Source: Stutzerimonas stutzeri (GTDB lineage: Bacteria; Pseudomonadota; Gammaproteobacteria; Pseudomonadales; Pseudomonadaceae). From it: 64,000 nucleotides of DNA. Positions 18,232-27,397 of the stretch are shown in pieces. The position numbers and the translations under genes are program-made. The DNA lies in the NCBI GenBank assembly GCA_019056435.1, contig CP077641.1, positions 3,534,001-3,598,000 on the forward strand. The letters are read 5' to 3'. Under the pieces are notes generated by a model. The model was not told the origin of the DNA and made no database searches. It saw only the letters and a program-made list of their open reading frames with translations. Position 1 is the stretch's first letter. Every line of letters begins with the position of its first letter.

Positions 18232-18879
18232 ATGACGTTCCGTAACGGCCTAACTTCGCTTCTTCGTCCGGAAGACTCGGTACTCGTACTTATCGACCAC
18301 CAGCCGTTCCAACTCGCGAACTTGAACAGCCACGAGCCGCTGATGGTGATTAACAACTCGGCGGGTCTGGCAAAGGCGGCCAGGGCATTCAAGGTGCCGA
18401 CCATCCTCACGAGCGTTCTTGCTGCTCAGGGCGGCGTTATCTTCCCTCAGATTACCGACGTGTTCCCTGACCAAGAGGTAATTGACCGGACGCTGATCAA
18501 TACCTGGGAGGACCCTAAGGTAGTCGATCTGGTCAAGGCGACTGGTAGAAAGCAGCTGATCATTGCCGGACTGTGGACTGAAATATGTGTCGCCATGCCG
18601 GCAATTCAAGCTGCTGGAGAAGGCTGGGACGTGACGGTAGTCACCGATGCATCCGGTGGCGTCTCTGTCGAGGCACACGAAGTTGCCATTCAGCGAATGA
18701 TAGGCGCCGGTGTGAACATGATGACTTGGTTAGCGGTGGCTTCCGAGTGGCAGCGTGATTGGGCCCGAACCGACAGCCTTGAAGGAATGATCGACGTTAT
18801 GAAACAGCATACCGGTGGAAGCGGTATCGCCTTCATGTGGGAGCAGCAACTACTCAATACGCCGGTGCCTCAGCCGTAG
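18232..18879 (+). CDS. Isochorismatase-like cysteine hydrolase (YcaC-like)
   Basis: 215 residues from the ATG at 18232 with GGAGG eight bases upstream. It keeps the triad: Asp in LVLIDHQPFQ, Lys in GRKQLIIAGLWTEIC and Cys in WTEICVAMPAIQ. It resembles E. coli YcaC more than its neighbour at 15923 does, including TDASGGVSVEAHEVAIQRM and MTWLAVASEWQRDW. It is divergent from the esterase-led block, which suggests shared control and a related substrate. Confidence 0.87.
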   Translation: MTFRNGLTSLLRPEDSVLVLIDHQPFQLANLNSHEPLMVINNSAGLAKAARAFKVPTILTSVLAAQGGVIFPQITDVFPDQEVIDRTLINTWEDPKVVDLVKATGRKQLIIAGLWTEICVAMPAIQAAGEGWDVTVVTDASGGVSVEAHEVAIQRMIGAGVNMMTWLAVASEWQRDWARTDSLEGMIDVMKQHTGGSGIAFMWEQQLLNTPVPQP

Positions 18880-19064
18880 AGTAGGGAAGGCGAGGCCCCG
18901 TACCAGAACATCGCAAGGACGCGGCCGGGGCAGCGAGTTTGGTCATGCCTCTCTATGAATTTTCCGGTATTTCGATGTCTCGAGGGCATGCTGATGCCGT
19001 TTAAAGGTTTTCCCGTGGATATGGTTATTGAGGTGTCCTTTTGACAGCTTCAAGTCAGTTTGAG

Positions 19065-19290
19065 GCCAGCCCACTAATGTGGCCATATATAAGGAAGAAC
19101 TATTCGCCCGAGCCGAGTCCGTTGATACGCGTGTTGTACCCTCGGAAACCGTCCATACATTGTCAGCTGGCAGGAACATGACGGCTCCACGGCTGCCAAG
19201 GTCCAGAACTATGCGCGTCGCCTGAGTCACTTGCATGCAACCTTGCCCAATGGGCAGGTGCTCCAGATGACCGGGCATTTGACGACATAA
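19065..19290 (+). pseudogene. MoaF-like domain remnant
   Basis: Two overlapping frames give VAIYKEELFARAESVDTRV (19079 onward) and YIVSWQEHDGSTAAKV to a TAA at 19288-19290, with a frame change near 19155-19165. The second piece resembles the MoaF-like calycin domain (I-V-S-W-Q-E-x-D-G). No start codon or N-terminal half is recognisable, and the upstream frame holds stops. It is directly upstream of the pirin gene. I regard it as a decayed or badly read small gene. Confidence 0.35.
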
Positions 19291-19387
19291 GCCCCATAGG
19301 GCCGGTGTCTGGAGATTTCTCCAACGCGCCAAGATGCTGCGATGACTTCTGTGCCGTCAACGACGGAGTTCGATCAGGGGAAATGAA

Positions 19388-20281
19388 ATGATTAAGACGA
19401 TTATCGAGCAGCGGCGTCGCAGTCTCGGCGGTGGCCTGCATGTGGGCCGTGTATTGCCGTTTGCCAAGCAGCGCATGGTGGGCCCGTTCATATTCTTCGA
19501 TCACATGGGGCCGCTCGATATCCAGCCTGGGGTGGGCGCCGAATTCGATGTCCTCCCGCACCCACACATAGGTCTGTCGACTGTGACGTACCTGTTTTCT
19601 GGCAACGTAATGCACCGGGATAGCCTTGGTTACGAACAGGCGATCCGACCCCAGGAAGTCAACTGGATGACGGCGGGGCGCGGCATTACGCATAGCGAGC
19701 GGTTCGAGCACGGCCGAATGCATGGCGATCATTTGCACGGTATTCAGGCTTGGGTAGCGCTGCCGGCAGAGCAGGAGGAGATCAGTCCATCTTTCACCCA
19801 TCACTCAGGTCTCGACCTGCCGCAATGGGACCACGATGGGGTGATCGGGCAACTCATCGCCGGCAGTGCCTACGGCTTGACTGCCGGAGCCGAAACACAT
19901 TCGCCGCTGTTCTACGCGCATCTCGAAATGGCCGCCGGCGCCACCGCCGAGATCCCGAGTGGCTATGAAGAGCGCGCCTTCTACATTGCTACCGGGGCGG
20001 TAGAGTTTGCTGGAACGCGTTACGAAAGTGGCAAGATGTTGGTGCTCGGGTCGGCAGCTTCACGCGTACGGGCGGTGGAACACTCCCGGGTGATGGTCCT
20101 CGGCGGAGACTCGGTGGGAGAACGCTACATTTACTGGAACTTCGTTTCCTCCTCGAGCGACCGTCTCGCGCAGGCGGTATCGGACTGGAAGGCAGGAAAG
20201 ATGAAGCTGCCAGACGCCGACGATACGCAGTTCATTCCATTGCCGGACGAGCCAATGCCCAGGCTGCAAGCGTCTCGCTGA
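19388..20281 (+). CDS. Pirin family protein
   Basis: 297 residues from an ATG with AGGGGA upstream. The N-terminal cupin has the metal ligands HPHIGL and the second histidine region GRGITHSERF; FFDHMGP and NVMHRDSLG are typical of pirin/YhhW. A second, degenerate cupin follows (ATAEIPSGYEERAFYIATGAVEF). Some bacterial pirins oxidise quercetin and others bind metabolic enzymes; the role here is unknown. Confidence 0.88.
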   Translation: MIKTIIEQRRRSLGGGLHVGRVLPFAKQRMVGPFIFFDHMGPLDIQPGVGAEFDVLPHPHIGLSTVTYLFSGNVMHRDSLGYEQAIRPQEVNWMTAGRGITHSERFEHGRMHGDHLHGIQAWVALPAEQEEISPSFTHHSGLDLPQWDHDGVIGQLIAGSAYGLTAGAETHSPLFYAHLEMAAGATAEIPSGYEERAFYIATGAVEFAGTRYESGKMLVLGSAASRVRAVEHSRVMVLGGDSVGERYIYWNFVSSSSDRLAQAVSDWKAGKMKLPDADDTQFIPLPDEPMPRLQASR

Positions 20282-20478
20282 GCATAGTTCCATGGCGGAG
20301 TTCGCTCCGAAGATTTGTAGCGCTGCAAGCGATCTGCGCTTCGCATAGCCCCGCTAAGACTTATCGAGGCTACGTTTTCCAGTATCCGCACCGAAGCCTG
20401 TCGAGTAGTCGAGACGCGACAGCCCTGCCCGAGCGGCGGGTAACGATAAAACATCCATTCATTGATACGGAATACTCT

Positions 20479-20989
20479 ATGAACAGGTTGATCTATGCCA
20501 TGACAGTTGCGCTTATTTCGACGACGACCGCTCACGCTTGGGACTTTACCGCTGCGGTCGGAGGCACTGGTGAGTCAACGATGACTTATCGGCTCGGTGT
20601 TCAAAAAAGACTTCCATCGCAGCTGGTTTCAAACAGAAGTCGGTAGGCTGACAGGCTATTGGGATGCAGGATATACCTACTGGGACGGAGACAAAGTCTC
20701 TAGTAATCACAGCATTTCGCTTGCTCCGGTATTTGTCTACGAATTCAATGGTGGAGCAATGAAACCCTATCTGGAGGCAGGCATAGGTATAGCGGCATTC
20801 GAGAGCACCGAAATCGAAGAAAACGGCCTTGGGACCTCGTTTCAGTTCGAGGACCGAATAGGTGCTGGCATTCGCTTCATCAGTGGGCATGAGATAGGGC
20901 TGCGAGCAATCCATTACTCAAACGCGGGTATCAAGAAGCCCAACGATGGTATAGAGAGTTACGCGCTTCATTATCGCGCATCGTTCTGA
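20479..20989 (+). CDS. pagL: Lipid A 3-O-deacylase PagL, frameshifted as read
   Basis: 169 codons when joined. A signal peptide (MNRLIYAMTVALISTTTAHA) precedes an outer-membrane beta-barrel. The diagnostic segments are GRLTGYWDAGYTYWDGD, FEDRIGAGIRFISGHE and the catalytic IHYSNAGIKKPNDG, in which His and Ser form the active site, with Glu in DGIESY. PagL removes the 3-linked acyl chain of lipid A. A single extra base near 20590-20600 shifts the frame between the signal peptide part and the barrel. The AT-rich A6 run there makes a reading error likely. Confidence 0.82.
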
Positions 20990-21452
20990 CTCGGTAGTTA
21001 AACGTATTACTGAAGCCTTCCTGTTAGCCTACGCAGCCGCTGCTGCGGTAGTCCAGACGCTGAAGCGTCGCTGTGCCGTCCCTGCAGAGCATGCTGGGCA
21101 ACATTTACAGACGTACTTCCGCGACAGGCTCTGGCTGCATCAAATAGTCAAGCGTACCGAGTTTTCGAGAATAGTGTCCGGAATGGGGCAGGGGGCACCA
21201 TAAGCAACTCAGCCGGCGTACCAGCGGAGCGCTAATTTCAAAAAACTTAGCCCATTCCGTGACGCTGACGCAGCGCTGAAGGACGAGTCTTTTTCAGGCA
21301 TGTAGGCTGGTTGCGTCATCCAGTCCAGGTGATAAACCACTAGCGCTGACCAGCCGGCAAGGTCACGACCTCCGAAACAAGCAACTAACCAGCCCAAAAT
21401 ACCTTGGTGTGAAGCGTCGTAAATGTCGAATATTGCGATCGCCCGCGATTGA
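20990..21452. other. Intergenic region with no supported gene
   Basis: Lies between pagL and the 3' end of the leftward LysR gene. The short open frames have no recognisable domain. No tRNA or clear terminator is seen. Confidence 0.4.
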
Positions 21453-22358
21453 TCATTCTGCAGACATGTAGTCCATAATCTGCTGACGCAACCAACGCTC
21501 AGCGGGGTCTTGATCACTCGCAGCGCGCCAAACCATATTCAGCTGCGATGCTGCTATCTGGAACGGTGGAGGCTCCATAATCAGCCCGCCCGCTAGTACC
21601 AACTCATCAGCCACATAGTCTGGAACTGTCGCAATCAAATTCGAATTACGTATCAACGCGGCTAGGCCAGTGAAGTGTGGTACCGCTAGCGCTACATGAC
21701 GTGAGCGTCCGAGAAGACCTAGGTCGTGGTCTATTTTACCGCTAAGATCTCCAGACATAGAGATAAGCGCATGTGGTCGCTCACAGAACTGATCAAGCGT
21801 CAGCGACGCCGTATCGTCATCAGCGCGGATGACGGTCGCCTTAATGTTGCGTAGCGTTCTCGACTTAGCGTTTGCAGGCAGCTGTAATGTGTAGCTAACA
21901 CCTACAGAGACTTCACCCGAAGTTAATAGTCCAGGTAATAGCAGGAAGTTGGCAGGCCGGACGACGACGATGCAGTTTGGGGCCTCGTTGCGAAGATGAA
22001 TCAACAAACGAGGCAGTAGGCCGCACTGAACGTCATCAGACATACCGACGCGGAAGGTGGCACGGCTGGTAGCTGGTTCGAATTCTTGGACTTCACTTAG
22101 CGCGAGGGATATTCCGTCCAAAGCATCAGGCAGCCGTTGAAAGATTGCTGACGCTCTAGGGGTCGGCTCCATGCTCCGACCGTTGCGTACGAATAGCGGG
22201 TCGTTGAAATTGTCTCGTAGCCTGGTCAAAGCCGCGCTGATCGCAGGTTGGCCAAGGAATAGCTTTTCTGCCGTGCGGGTAAGGTTCCGCTCGTGCATCA
22301 AGCTCTCAAACACGACAAGCAGTTGTAAATCTACCTTACGTAGGTCATTACGGTTCAC
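21453..22358 (-). CDS. LysR family transcriptional regulator
   Basis: 301 residues. The N-terminal winged helix is typical: VDLQLLVVFESLMHERNLTRTA, then LGQPAISAALTRLRDNFNDPLFVRNGR. The rest is a periplasmic-binding-protein-like effector domain (FRVGMSDDVQCGLLPRLL). It stands divergent from a small ORF of unknown type and upstream of the furan island, but it is separated from hmfA by 735 bases, so a role there is uncertain. Confidence 0.87.
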   Translation of the reverse strand: MNRNDLRKVDLQLLVVFESLMHERNLTRTAEKLFLGQPAISAALTRLRDNFNDPLFVRNGRSMEPTPRASAIFQRLPDALDGISLALSEVQEFEPATSRATFRVGMSDDVQCGLLPRLLIHLRNEAPNCIVVVRPANFLLLPGLLTSGEVSVGVSYTLQLPANAKSRTLRNIKATVIRADDDTASLTLDQFCERPHALISMSGDLSGKIDHDLGLLGRSRHVALAVPHFTGLAALIRNSNLIATVPDYVADELVLAGGLIMEPPPFQIAASQLNMVWRAASDQDPAERWLRQQIMDYMSAE

Positions 22359-22406
22359 GTCTAGTCTCCGTCAGCTGGCCTGCTACCCATAAACATCAAA
22401 TGGATC

Positions 22407-22556
22407 ATGCGGAATGAATCGCGAGCGGATCGTTCGCTCTTCGGTCGGTATCAGGGCCGCTACCTGGCCTTTGATCACGCTCGAACGGCACCGGTGATGA
22501 GCTATGACAGTGGATGGAACTTCACGCTTTCATTTTTTGAGCACCAGATTGGCTAG
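22407..22556 (+). CDS. Small ORF, unrecognised, possibly a gene fragment
   Basis: 49 residues from an ATG to TAG. The sequence is protein-like (GRYLAFDHARTAPVMSYD, then GWNFTLSFFEHQIG), so it is probably the end of a once larger gene. I do not recognise the family. It is divergent from the LysR gene at 21453-22358, the usual position of a LysR target. Confidence 0.3.
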   Translation: MRNESRADRSLFGRYQGRYLAFDHARTAPVMSYDSGWNFTLSFFEHQIG

Positions 22557-22882
22557 CCTAGCCAGATGCTGGCAGCAACCTCGAGGGAGCTGACACCAAC
22601 AGATGTACCCCAGGGGAAGGACTGACCTCAAATTTAGGAGCGTATGTTCGCGTGGGGTTTGGAATTGGGAATTGTATGAACGAATGGTTTTGGGATCGCG
22701 CTGCTGCCTTAGATGGCTCAGCGGTTAAAAACGCCGCCATTTCTGAGTCAGGCTACGAAACTGCGCAGGGCAGATTTAGCGGGGGCATATCCGGCCAAGG
22801 TAGTGACCGGATCCAAGCTGATGGTGAGGCTGCGAATGCCAAGAGTTCAGAAAGCAACGACCTCGAAGCGATGATAATTTAA

Positions 22883-22898
22883 CATAATATAGATTATG
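22883..22898. promoter_or_regulatory. Perfect inverted repeat upstream of hmfA
   Basis: CATAAT-ATAG-ATTATG, with arms of 6 bp and a 4-base centre, in an AT-rich patch 195 bases before the hmfA start. The AT-rich T...A dyad is LysR-box-like. No comparable site is seen within the next 190 bases. Regulator binding is inference. Confidence 0.45.
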
Positions 22899-23092
22899 CG
22901 AAATTAGGATACTCACGCTCGATGGCCTCCTGGCGTCTGTTGTTGTCCTCGCGGTTCCTGTCACAGCCGCAATCAGACTCCAGGGCAAATTCCCGGACCC
23001 GTCGGTGAAACCGCGTAGTCATTGGCAAGGCGCTGGCCTCGGTCGTTACACACAATCGGCTCATCGCAACTATCCAAGAACAAGAGCCGCCC

Positions 23093-26065
23093 ATGAACAT
23101 GCCCCATAGCGCCGAAGCGAAAGCTGGCCATATCGGCCAAAGCCAGTGCCGGGTCGAAGATGCCGCGCTGTTACGCGGGCTCGGCCGCTATGCAGACGAC
23201 GTGGCCACACCGCCCGGCACTCTGCATGCGGCCATAGTCCGCTCACCCCATGCGCATGCTCGCGTACTGTCCGTCGACGCGGCCGCCGCTCTGGCCATGC
23301 CCGGGGTGCACGGCGTGCTCACTGGCGACGACGTCAAACGCTGGGCCAATCCATTTCCGGTTGGTGTTCGTGCACCGATGGAACACTGGTGCCTGGCGGT
23401 GGACAAGGTCCGCTACGTTGGCGAACCAGTGTGCGTAGTAATGGCCGATGACCGTTATCTCGCTGAGGACGCCCTCGACGCGGTAAAGGTCGAGTACGAG
23501 CCTCTGCCGGCAATTGTCGATCCGGAAGCGGCCGCCGAGGAAGACGCGCCAGTCCTACACGAAGCGGTCGGCAGCAACGTGGTCAACGAGCGCAACTTCC
23601 GCTATGGCGAACCCGAGCGCGCCTTTGCCGAGGCCGCACGGCGTGTATCGATCAAGGTCCACTACCCGCGCAACTCCTGCACGCCGATCGAATGCTACGT
23701 GGTGCTTGGCCAGTACCAACCGGCGACCGGTAGCTATGACGTGCTCTCCAATTTCCAAGGCCCATACGCGCTGCACTCGGTGATGTCGCGCGCGCTGAAT
23801 GTGCCTGGGAACCGCCTGCGTCTGCGTACGCCACCGGATTCGGGCGGAAGTTTCGGCATCAAGCAGGGTGTGCTCACCTATATCGTGCTCATGGGCCTGG
23901 CCGCGAGGAAGGTCGGCGCGCCGGTGAAGTGGGTCGAGGACCGACTCGAGCACCTGCAGGCCTCCTCCAGCGCCACCAACCGGGTCTGCGAAATCGAGGC
24001 GGCCGTCGAAGCCGACGGCCGCGTGCTGGCCTTGAAATATGACCAGATAGACGACTGCGGCGGCTACCTGCGTGCACCAGAGCCCGCCACCTTCTACCGC
24101 ATGCATGGCAACCTCACCGGCGCCTATGCAATCCGCAACCTGCTGGTGCGTAACCGCGTGGTGCTGACCAACAAGGTGCCGAGCGGCCTGAACCGTGGCT
24201 TCGGCGGCGGTCAGGTGTACTTTGCCCTCGAGCGGCTGATGCATCAGGTCGCCGTCGAGCTGGGTCTCGACCCGCTCGAGGTGATCCGTCGCAACCTGGT
24301 TCCGGCCGGCGCCTTCCCCTACCGCGCCGCTGCAGGCGCCCTCCTGGATTCGGGTGACTACCCGGCTGCGATCGAACTGGCCGTGCGCGACGGCGGCCTC
24401 AATGACCTGCTGCGCCGCCGCGAGCAGGCGCGCGCCGAGGGCCGAATCTACGGCATCGGCTATACCGCCGCGGTGGAACCCTCGATCTCCAACATGGGCT
24501 ACATCACCACCGCGATGACGCCCGAGGAGCGGCGCAAGGCCGGGCCGAAGAACGGCGCGGTGAGCACCGCCACCGTCAGCGTCGGTCCACTCGGCGACGT
24601 CTCCGTGCACGTGTCCTCGACGCCCCAGGGCCAGGGGCATCAGACGGTGGTCGCGCAGATCGTCGCCGAGGTGCTCGGCGTCGCGCTCGAAGGCATCAGC
24701 GTCAATGTCGAGCTGGATACCGGCAAGGACGCCTGGTCGATCGCCTCGGGCAACTATTCCAGCCGTTTCGCCGGCGCCGTCGCCGGCTCGGTCTACAACG
24801 CCGCGATGCGCATCCGTGAGCGCATGGCCGGCATCGCCGCGGCCATGTGGCAGGTGCCCGCGGAGGATGTGCGCTTCGCCGGTGGCAAGGTTTTCGTCGA
24901 GGGCGGGCCGAGCCAGCCGTTCCACCGCATCGCAGGCGCTACACACTGGTCGCCCGGTCTGCTGCCCGAAGGCGAACTCGGCGGGCTGCGCGAGACCGCC
25001 TTCTGGAGCCCGCCGCAGTTGACCGCGCCGAGCGACGAGGATTGCATCAACAGCTCGCTGTGCTACGGCTTCATCTTCGATATCTGCGCGGTGGAGATCG
25101 ATCGGGTCACCGGTGAAGTGCACATCGATCGCTACGTCACTTGCCACGACGCAGGGCGCATCCTCAACCCGATGCTGGTCGATGGGCAGATTCGCGGCGG
25201 CTTCACCCAGGCCCTGGGCGTGGCGTTGATGGAAGAGTTCGCCTACGCCAGCGATGGCAGTTTTCTCTCCGGCACCTTCGCCGACTATCTGGTCCCGACC
25301 GCACCGGAAGCGGTGGAACCGTTGATTCTGCACATGGAAACGCCCTCTCCGTTCACCCCGCTGGGCGCCAAGGGCGTCGGCGAAGGCAACAACATGAGCA
25401 CTCCGGTGTGCATCGCCAACGCCGTGGCCGACGCGCTGGGGCGCTCCGACGTTCGCCTGCCGCTAACGCTGTCACGGGTGCGCACGATGATCGGCATCGA
25501 CGAGCCGCCGGCCCCCGAGGGCATGGTGCAGGAGGCGCCCAAGACGGCCGGCGGCTCCAGCCTGCAAGCCGAGGATTCGGTGGAGATCCCCGCCTCGCCG
25601 CAGCAGGTCTACGACGCCCTGCTCGACCCTGAAACGCTGAAGGCGATCATTCCCGGCTGCCACGCGCTGGAACTGGAAAGCGAGAACCACTACCGCGCCG
25701 ACGTCACCGTGGGCGTCGGCATGATTCGCGCGCGCTTCGCCGCCCGGGTCGGCCTGACCGACCTCGACCCGCCGCGCTCGCTGAAGCTGTCGGGCTCAGG
25801 CAACAGCCCGATGGGCTCGGCCACCGGCAGCGCGCGGGTGCGTTTCGTCGAGCTGGACAACGGCCACACCCGCCTCGAATACGTCTATGACGCCGCGGTC
25901 AGCGGCAAGGTCGCAGCGGTCGGCGGGCGCATGCTACAGAGCGCCTCGAAGGTGATCATCGGGCAGATATTCACTCGCCTCGCGCAGCGCCTGACCGGAG
26001 CACCGGTGCGCAGCGGGCTGTGGCAGCGCCTGCTTGCCCTGTTCGGCAAGGGAGGTGCGCAATGA
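23093..26065 (+). CDS. hmfA: 2-furoyl-CoA dehydrogenase-type molybdenum hydroxylase, large subunit with fused CoxG-like domain
   Basis: 990 residues. Residues about 1-790 are a xanthine-oxidase-family molybdopterin subunit: GRYADDVATPPGTLHAAIVRSPHAHARV near the N-terminus, GGSFGIKQG, GLNRGFGGGQ, and the catalytic base Glu764 in GAKGVGEGNN. Residues about 825-975 form an SRPBCC domain of the CoxG type (VEIPASPQQVYDALLDPETL), normally a separate protein. With FAD and 2Fe-2S subunits, a CoA ligase and an enoyl-CoA-hydratase-family protein following in overlapping frames, the best match is HmfA of Cupriavidus-type furoate degradation, hydroxylating 2-furoyl-CoA at C5. Starts ATG at 23093 with AAGAG upstream. 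Confidence 0.8.
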   Translation: MNMPHSAEAKAGHIGQSQCRVEDAALLRGLGRYADDVATPPGTLHAAIVRSPHAHARVLSVDAAAALAMPGVHGVLTGDDVKRWANPFPVGVRAPMEHWCLAVDKVRYVGEPVCVVMADDRYLAEDALDAVKVEYEPLPAIVDPEAAAEEDAPVLHEAVGSNVVNERNFRYGEPERAFAEAARRVSIKVHYPRNSCTPIECYVVLGQYQPATGSYDVLSNFQGPYALHSVMSRALNVPGNRLRLRTPPDSGGSFGIKQGVLTYIVLMGLAARKVGAPVKWVEDRLEHLQASSSATNRVCEIEAAVEADGRVLALKYDQIDDCGGYLRAPEPATFYRMHGNLTGAYAIRNLLVRNRVVLTNKVPSGLNRGFGGGQVYFALERLMHQVAVELGLDPLEVIRRNLVPAGAFPYRAAAGALLDSGDYPAAIELAVRDGGLNDLLRRREQARAEGRIYGIGYTAAVEPSISNMGYITTAMTPEERRKAGPKNGAVSTATVSVGPLGDVSVHVSSTPQGQGHQTVVAQIVAEVLGVALEGISVNVELDTGKDAWSIASGNYSSRFAGAVAGSVYNAAMRIRERMAGIAAAMWQVPAEDVRFAGGKVFVEGGPSQPFHRIAGATHWSPGLLPEGELGGLRETAFWSPPQLTAPSDEDCINSSLCYGFIFDICAVEIDRVTGEVHIDRYVTCHDAGRILNPMLVDGQIRGGFTQALGVALMEEFAYASDGSFLSGTFADYLVPTAPEAVEPLILHMETPSPFTPLGAKGVGEGNNMSTPVCIANAVADALGRSDVRLPLTLSRVRTMIGIDEPPAPEGMVQEAPKTAGGSSLQAEDSVEIPASPQQVYDALLDPETLKAIIPGCHALELESENHYRADVTVGVGMIRARFAARVGLTDLDPPRSLKLSGSGNSPMGSATGSARVRFVELDNGHTRLEYVYDAAVSGKVAAVGGRMLQSASKVIIGQIFTRLAQRLTGAPVRSGLWQRLLALFGKGGAQ

Positions 26066-26889
26066 AACCGGCCGCATTCGATTACGTCCGCGTCGCCAGC
26101 AAGCGCGAAGCGCTTGAAATCCTCGCCGAGCACGGCGAGCAGGCGCGCATCATCGCCGGTGGCCAGTCACTGATGGCGGTGCTCAACATGCGCCTGGCAC
26201 AGCCGAAGGTGCTCGTCGACATCAACCACGCCGAGGATCTGCACAGCCTGGTGATCGAGCACGGTCACCTGAATGTCGGTGCCGCCGTACGCCAGGTGGA
26301 GCTGATGGAGCGCCCCAGTCTCGCGCAGGAAGTGCCGCTACTGGCTCGCGCCCTCCCCTGGATCGGCCACTTCCAGACGCGCAACCGCGGCACCGTGTGC
26401 GGCTCTGTGGCGCATGCCGACCCCAGCGCCGAAATCCCGTTATGTCTGGTGACCCTTGGTGGCCAGGTGGTACTCGAGTCGCTCAAGGGCAAGCGTCGCG
26501 AGGTGCCAGCTGTGGAGTTCTTCCAAGGTGTGCTGACCACTGCGCGACGCCCGGACGAGCTGGTCAGCGCGGTGCGCTTCCCGCTGGCCGATCCAGCCGT
26601 GCGCTACCGCTTCCGCGAGATAGCCATGCGCCACGGCGATTTCGCTCTGGTGGCGCTAGCCGCCTGCATCCGCGACGACGCGGTCGAGCTCGGCATTGGC
26701 GGCGTCTCCGACCGTCCGGTACTGCGCCGCCTGCCGCGTGGCGCGGGTCTGCCTGAAGCACTCAACGCGTTCGCCTGGTCGCTCGGCGCACAGGACGACA
26801 TACATGCCAGCGCGGCGTACCGGCGTCAGCTGGTGCGCGAGCTTGGCCGGCAACTGATCGAGGAGCAGGACCATGCGCGCGCCCGCTGA
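26062..26889 (+). CDS. hmfB: 2-furoyl-CoA dehydrogenase-type FAD subunit
   Basis: 275 residues from the ATG at 26062, overlapping the hmfA stop as ATGA and preceded by GGGAGG. It has the FAD-binding signature of CoxM/CutM subunits (IIAGGQSLMAVLNMRLAQP) and the second motif NRGTVCGSVAHADPSAEIP. At this size it lacks the extra 4Fe-4S loop insertion of 4-hydroxybenzoyl-CoA reductase beta subunits, which argues against that enzyme. It passes electrons from 2Fe-2S clusters to the acceptor. Confidence 0.82.
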   Translation: MKPAAFDYVRVASKREALEILAEHGEQARIIAGGQSLMAVLNMRLAQPKVLVDINHAEDLHSLVIEHGHLNVGAAVRQVELMERPSLAQEVPLLARALPWIGHFQTRNRGTVCGSVAHADPSAEIPLCLVTLGGQVVLESLKGKRREVPAVEFFQGVLTTARRPDELVSAVRFPLADPAVRYRFREIAMRHGDFALVALAACIRDDAVELGIGGVSDRPVLRRLPRGAGLPEALNAFAWSLGAQDDIHASAAYRRQLVRELGRQLIEEQDHARAR

Positions 26890-27397
26890 CCAACGTTTTC
26901 CCATCCGCCTGCAACTCAACGGTCGCGACCGTCAGGGACATGCCGAGCCGCGCATGCAGCTGTGCGACTTCCTGCGCCACGAGCTCGGTGCCACCGGCGT
27001 GCATGTCGGCTGCGAGCACGGCGTCTGCGGCGCCTGCACAGTATTGGTGGACGGCGTTGCCTCCCGCTCATGCCTGATGCTCGCGGTGCAGGCGCACGAG
27101 CGGCGCATCGACACCGTCGAATCGCTGGCCCGCGACGAGGTAATGAACGACCTGCAACAGGCCTTTAGCCGCCATCACGCACTCCAGTGCGGCTTCTGCA
27201 CCAGCGGCATCCTGATGTCCTGCGTGGAATTTCTCGAACGCGTACCGGAACCCGACGAGGTCCAGGTGCGCGACATGCTGTCCGGCCACCTGTGCCGTTG
27301 CACCGGTTACACGGGAATGGTTCAGGCGGTGCTCGAAGTCTCGCGGCAACGCCGTTCCCCACAACAACAAGAAGCCATGGAGAACCCCCATGTTTGA
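26873..27397 (+). CDS. hmfC: 2-furoyl-CoA dehydrogenase-type 2Fe-2S subunit
   Basis: 174 residues, overlapping hmfB by 17 bases. It carries the two clusters of the family: a plant-type ferredoxin domain with CEHGVCGACTVLVDG and a later Cys, and the C-terminal four-helix cluster with CGFCTSG and HLCRCTGYTGM. It completes the LMS-type trimer with the two upstream genes. Confidence 0.85.
   Translation: MRAPADQRFPIRLQLNGRDRQGHAEPRMQLCDFLRHELGATGVHVGCEHGVCGACTVLVDGVASRSCLMLAVQAHERRIDTVESLARDEVMNDLQQAFSRHHALQCGFCTSGILMSCVEFLERVPEPDEVQVRDMLSGHLCRCTGYTGMVQAVLEVSRQRRSPQQQEAMENPHV

Noticed and set aside
22677..22882. Small forward ORF before hmfA
   Set aside because: Low-complexity Ala/Gly/Ser-rich reading, no recognisable domain and no good ribosome site.
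23555..25333. Long open frame antisense to hmfA (592 codons)
   Set aside because: It mirrors the high-GC codon bias of hmfA, is His/Arg/Gly-rich and has no domain.
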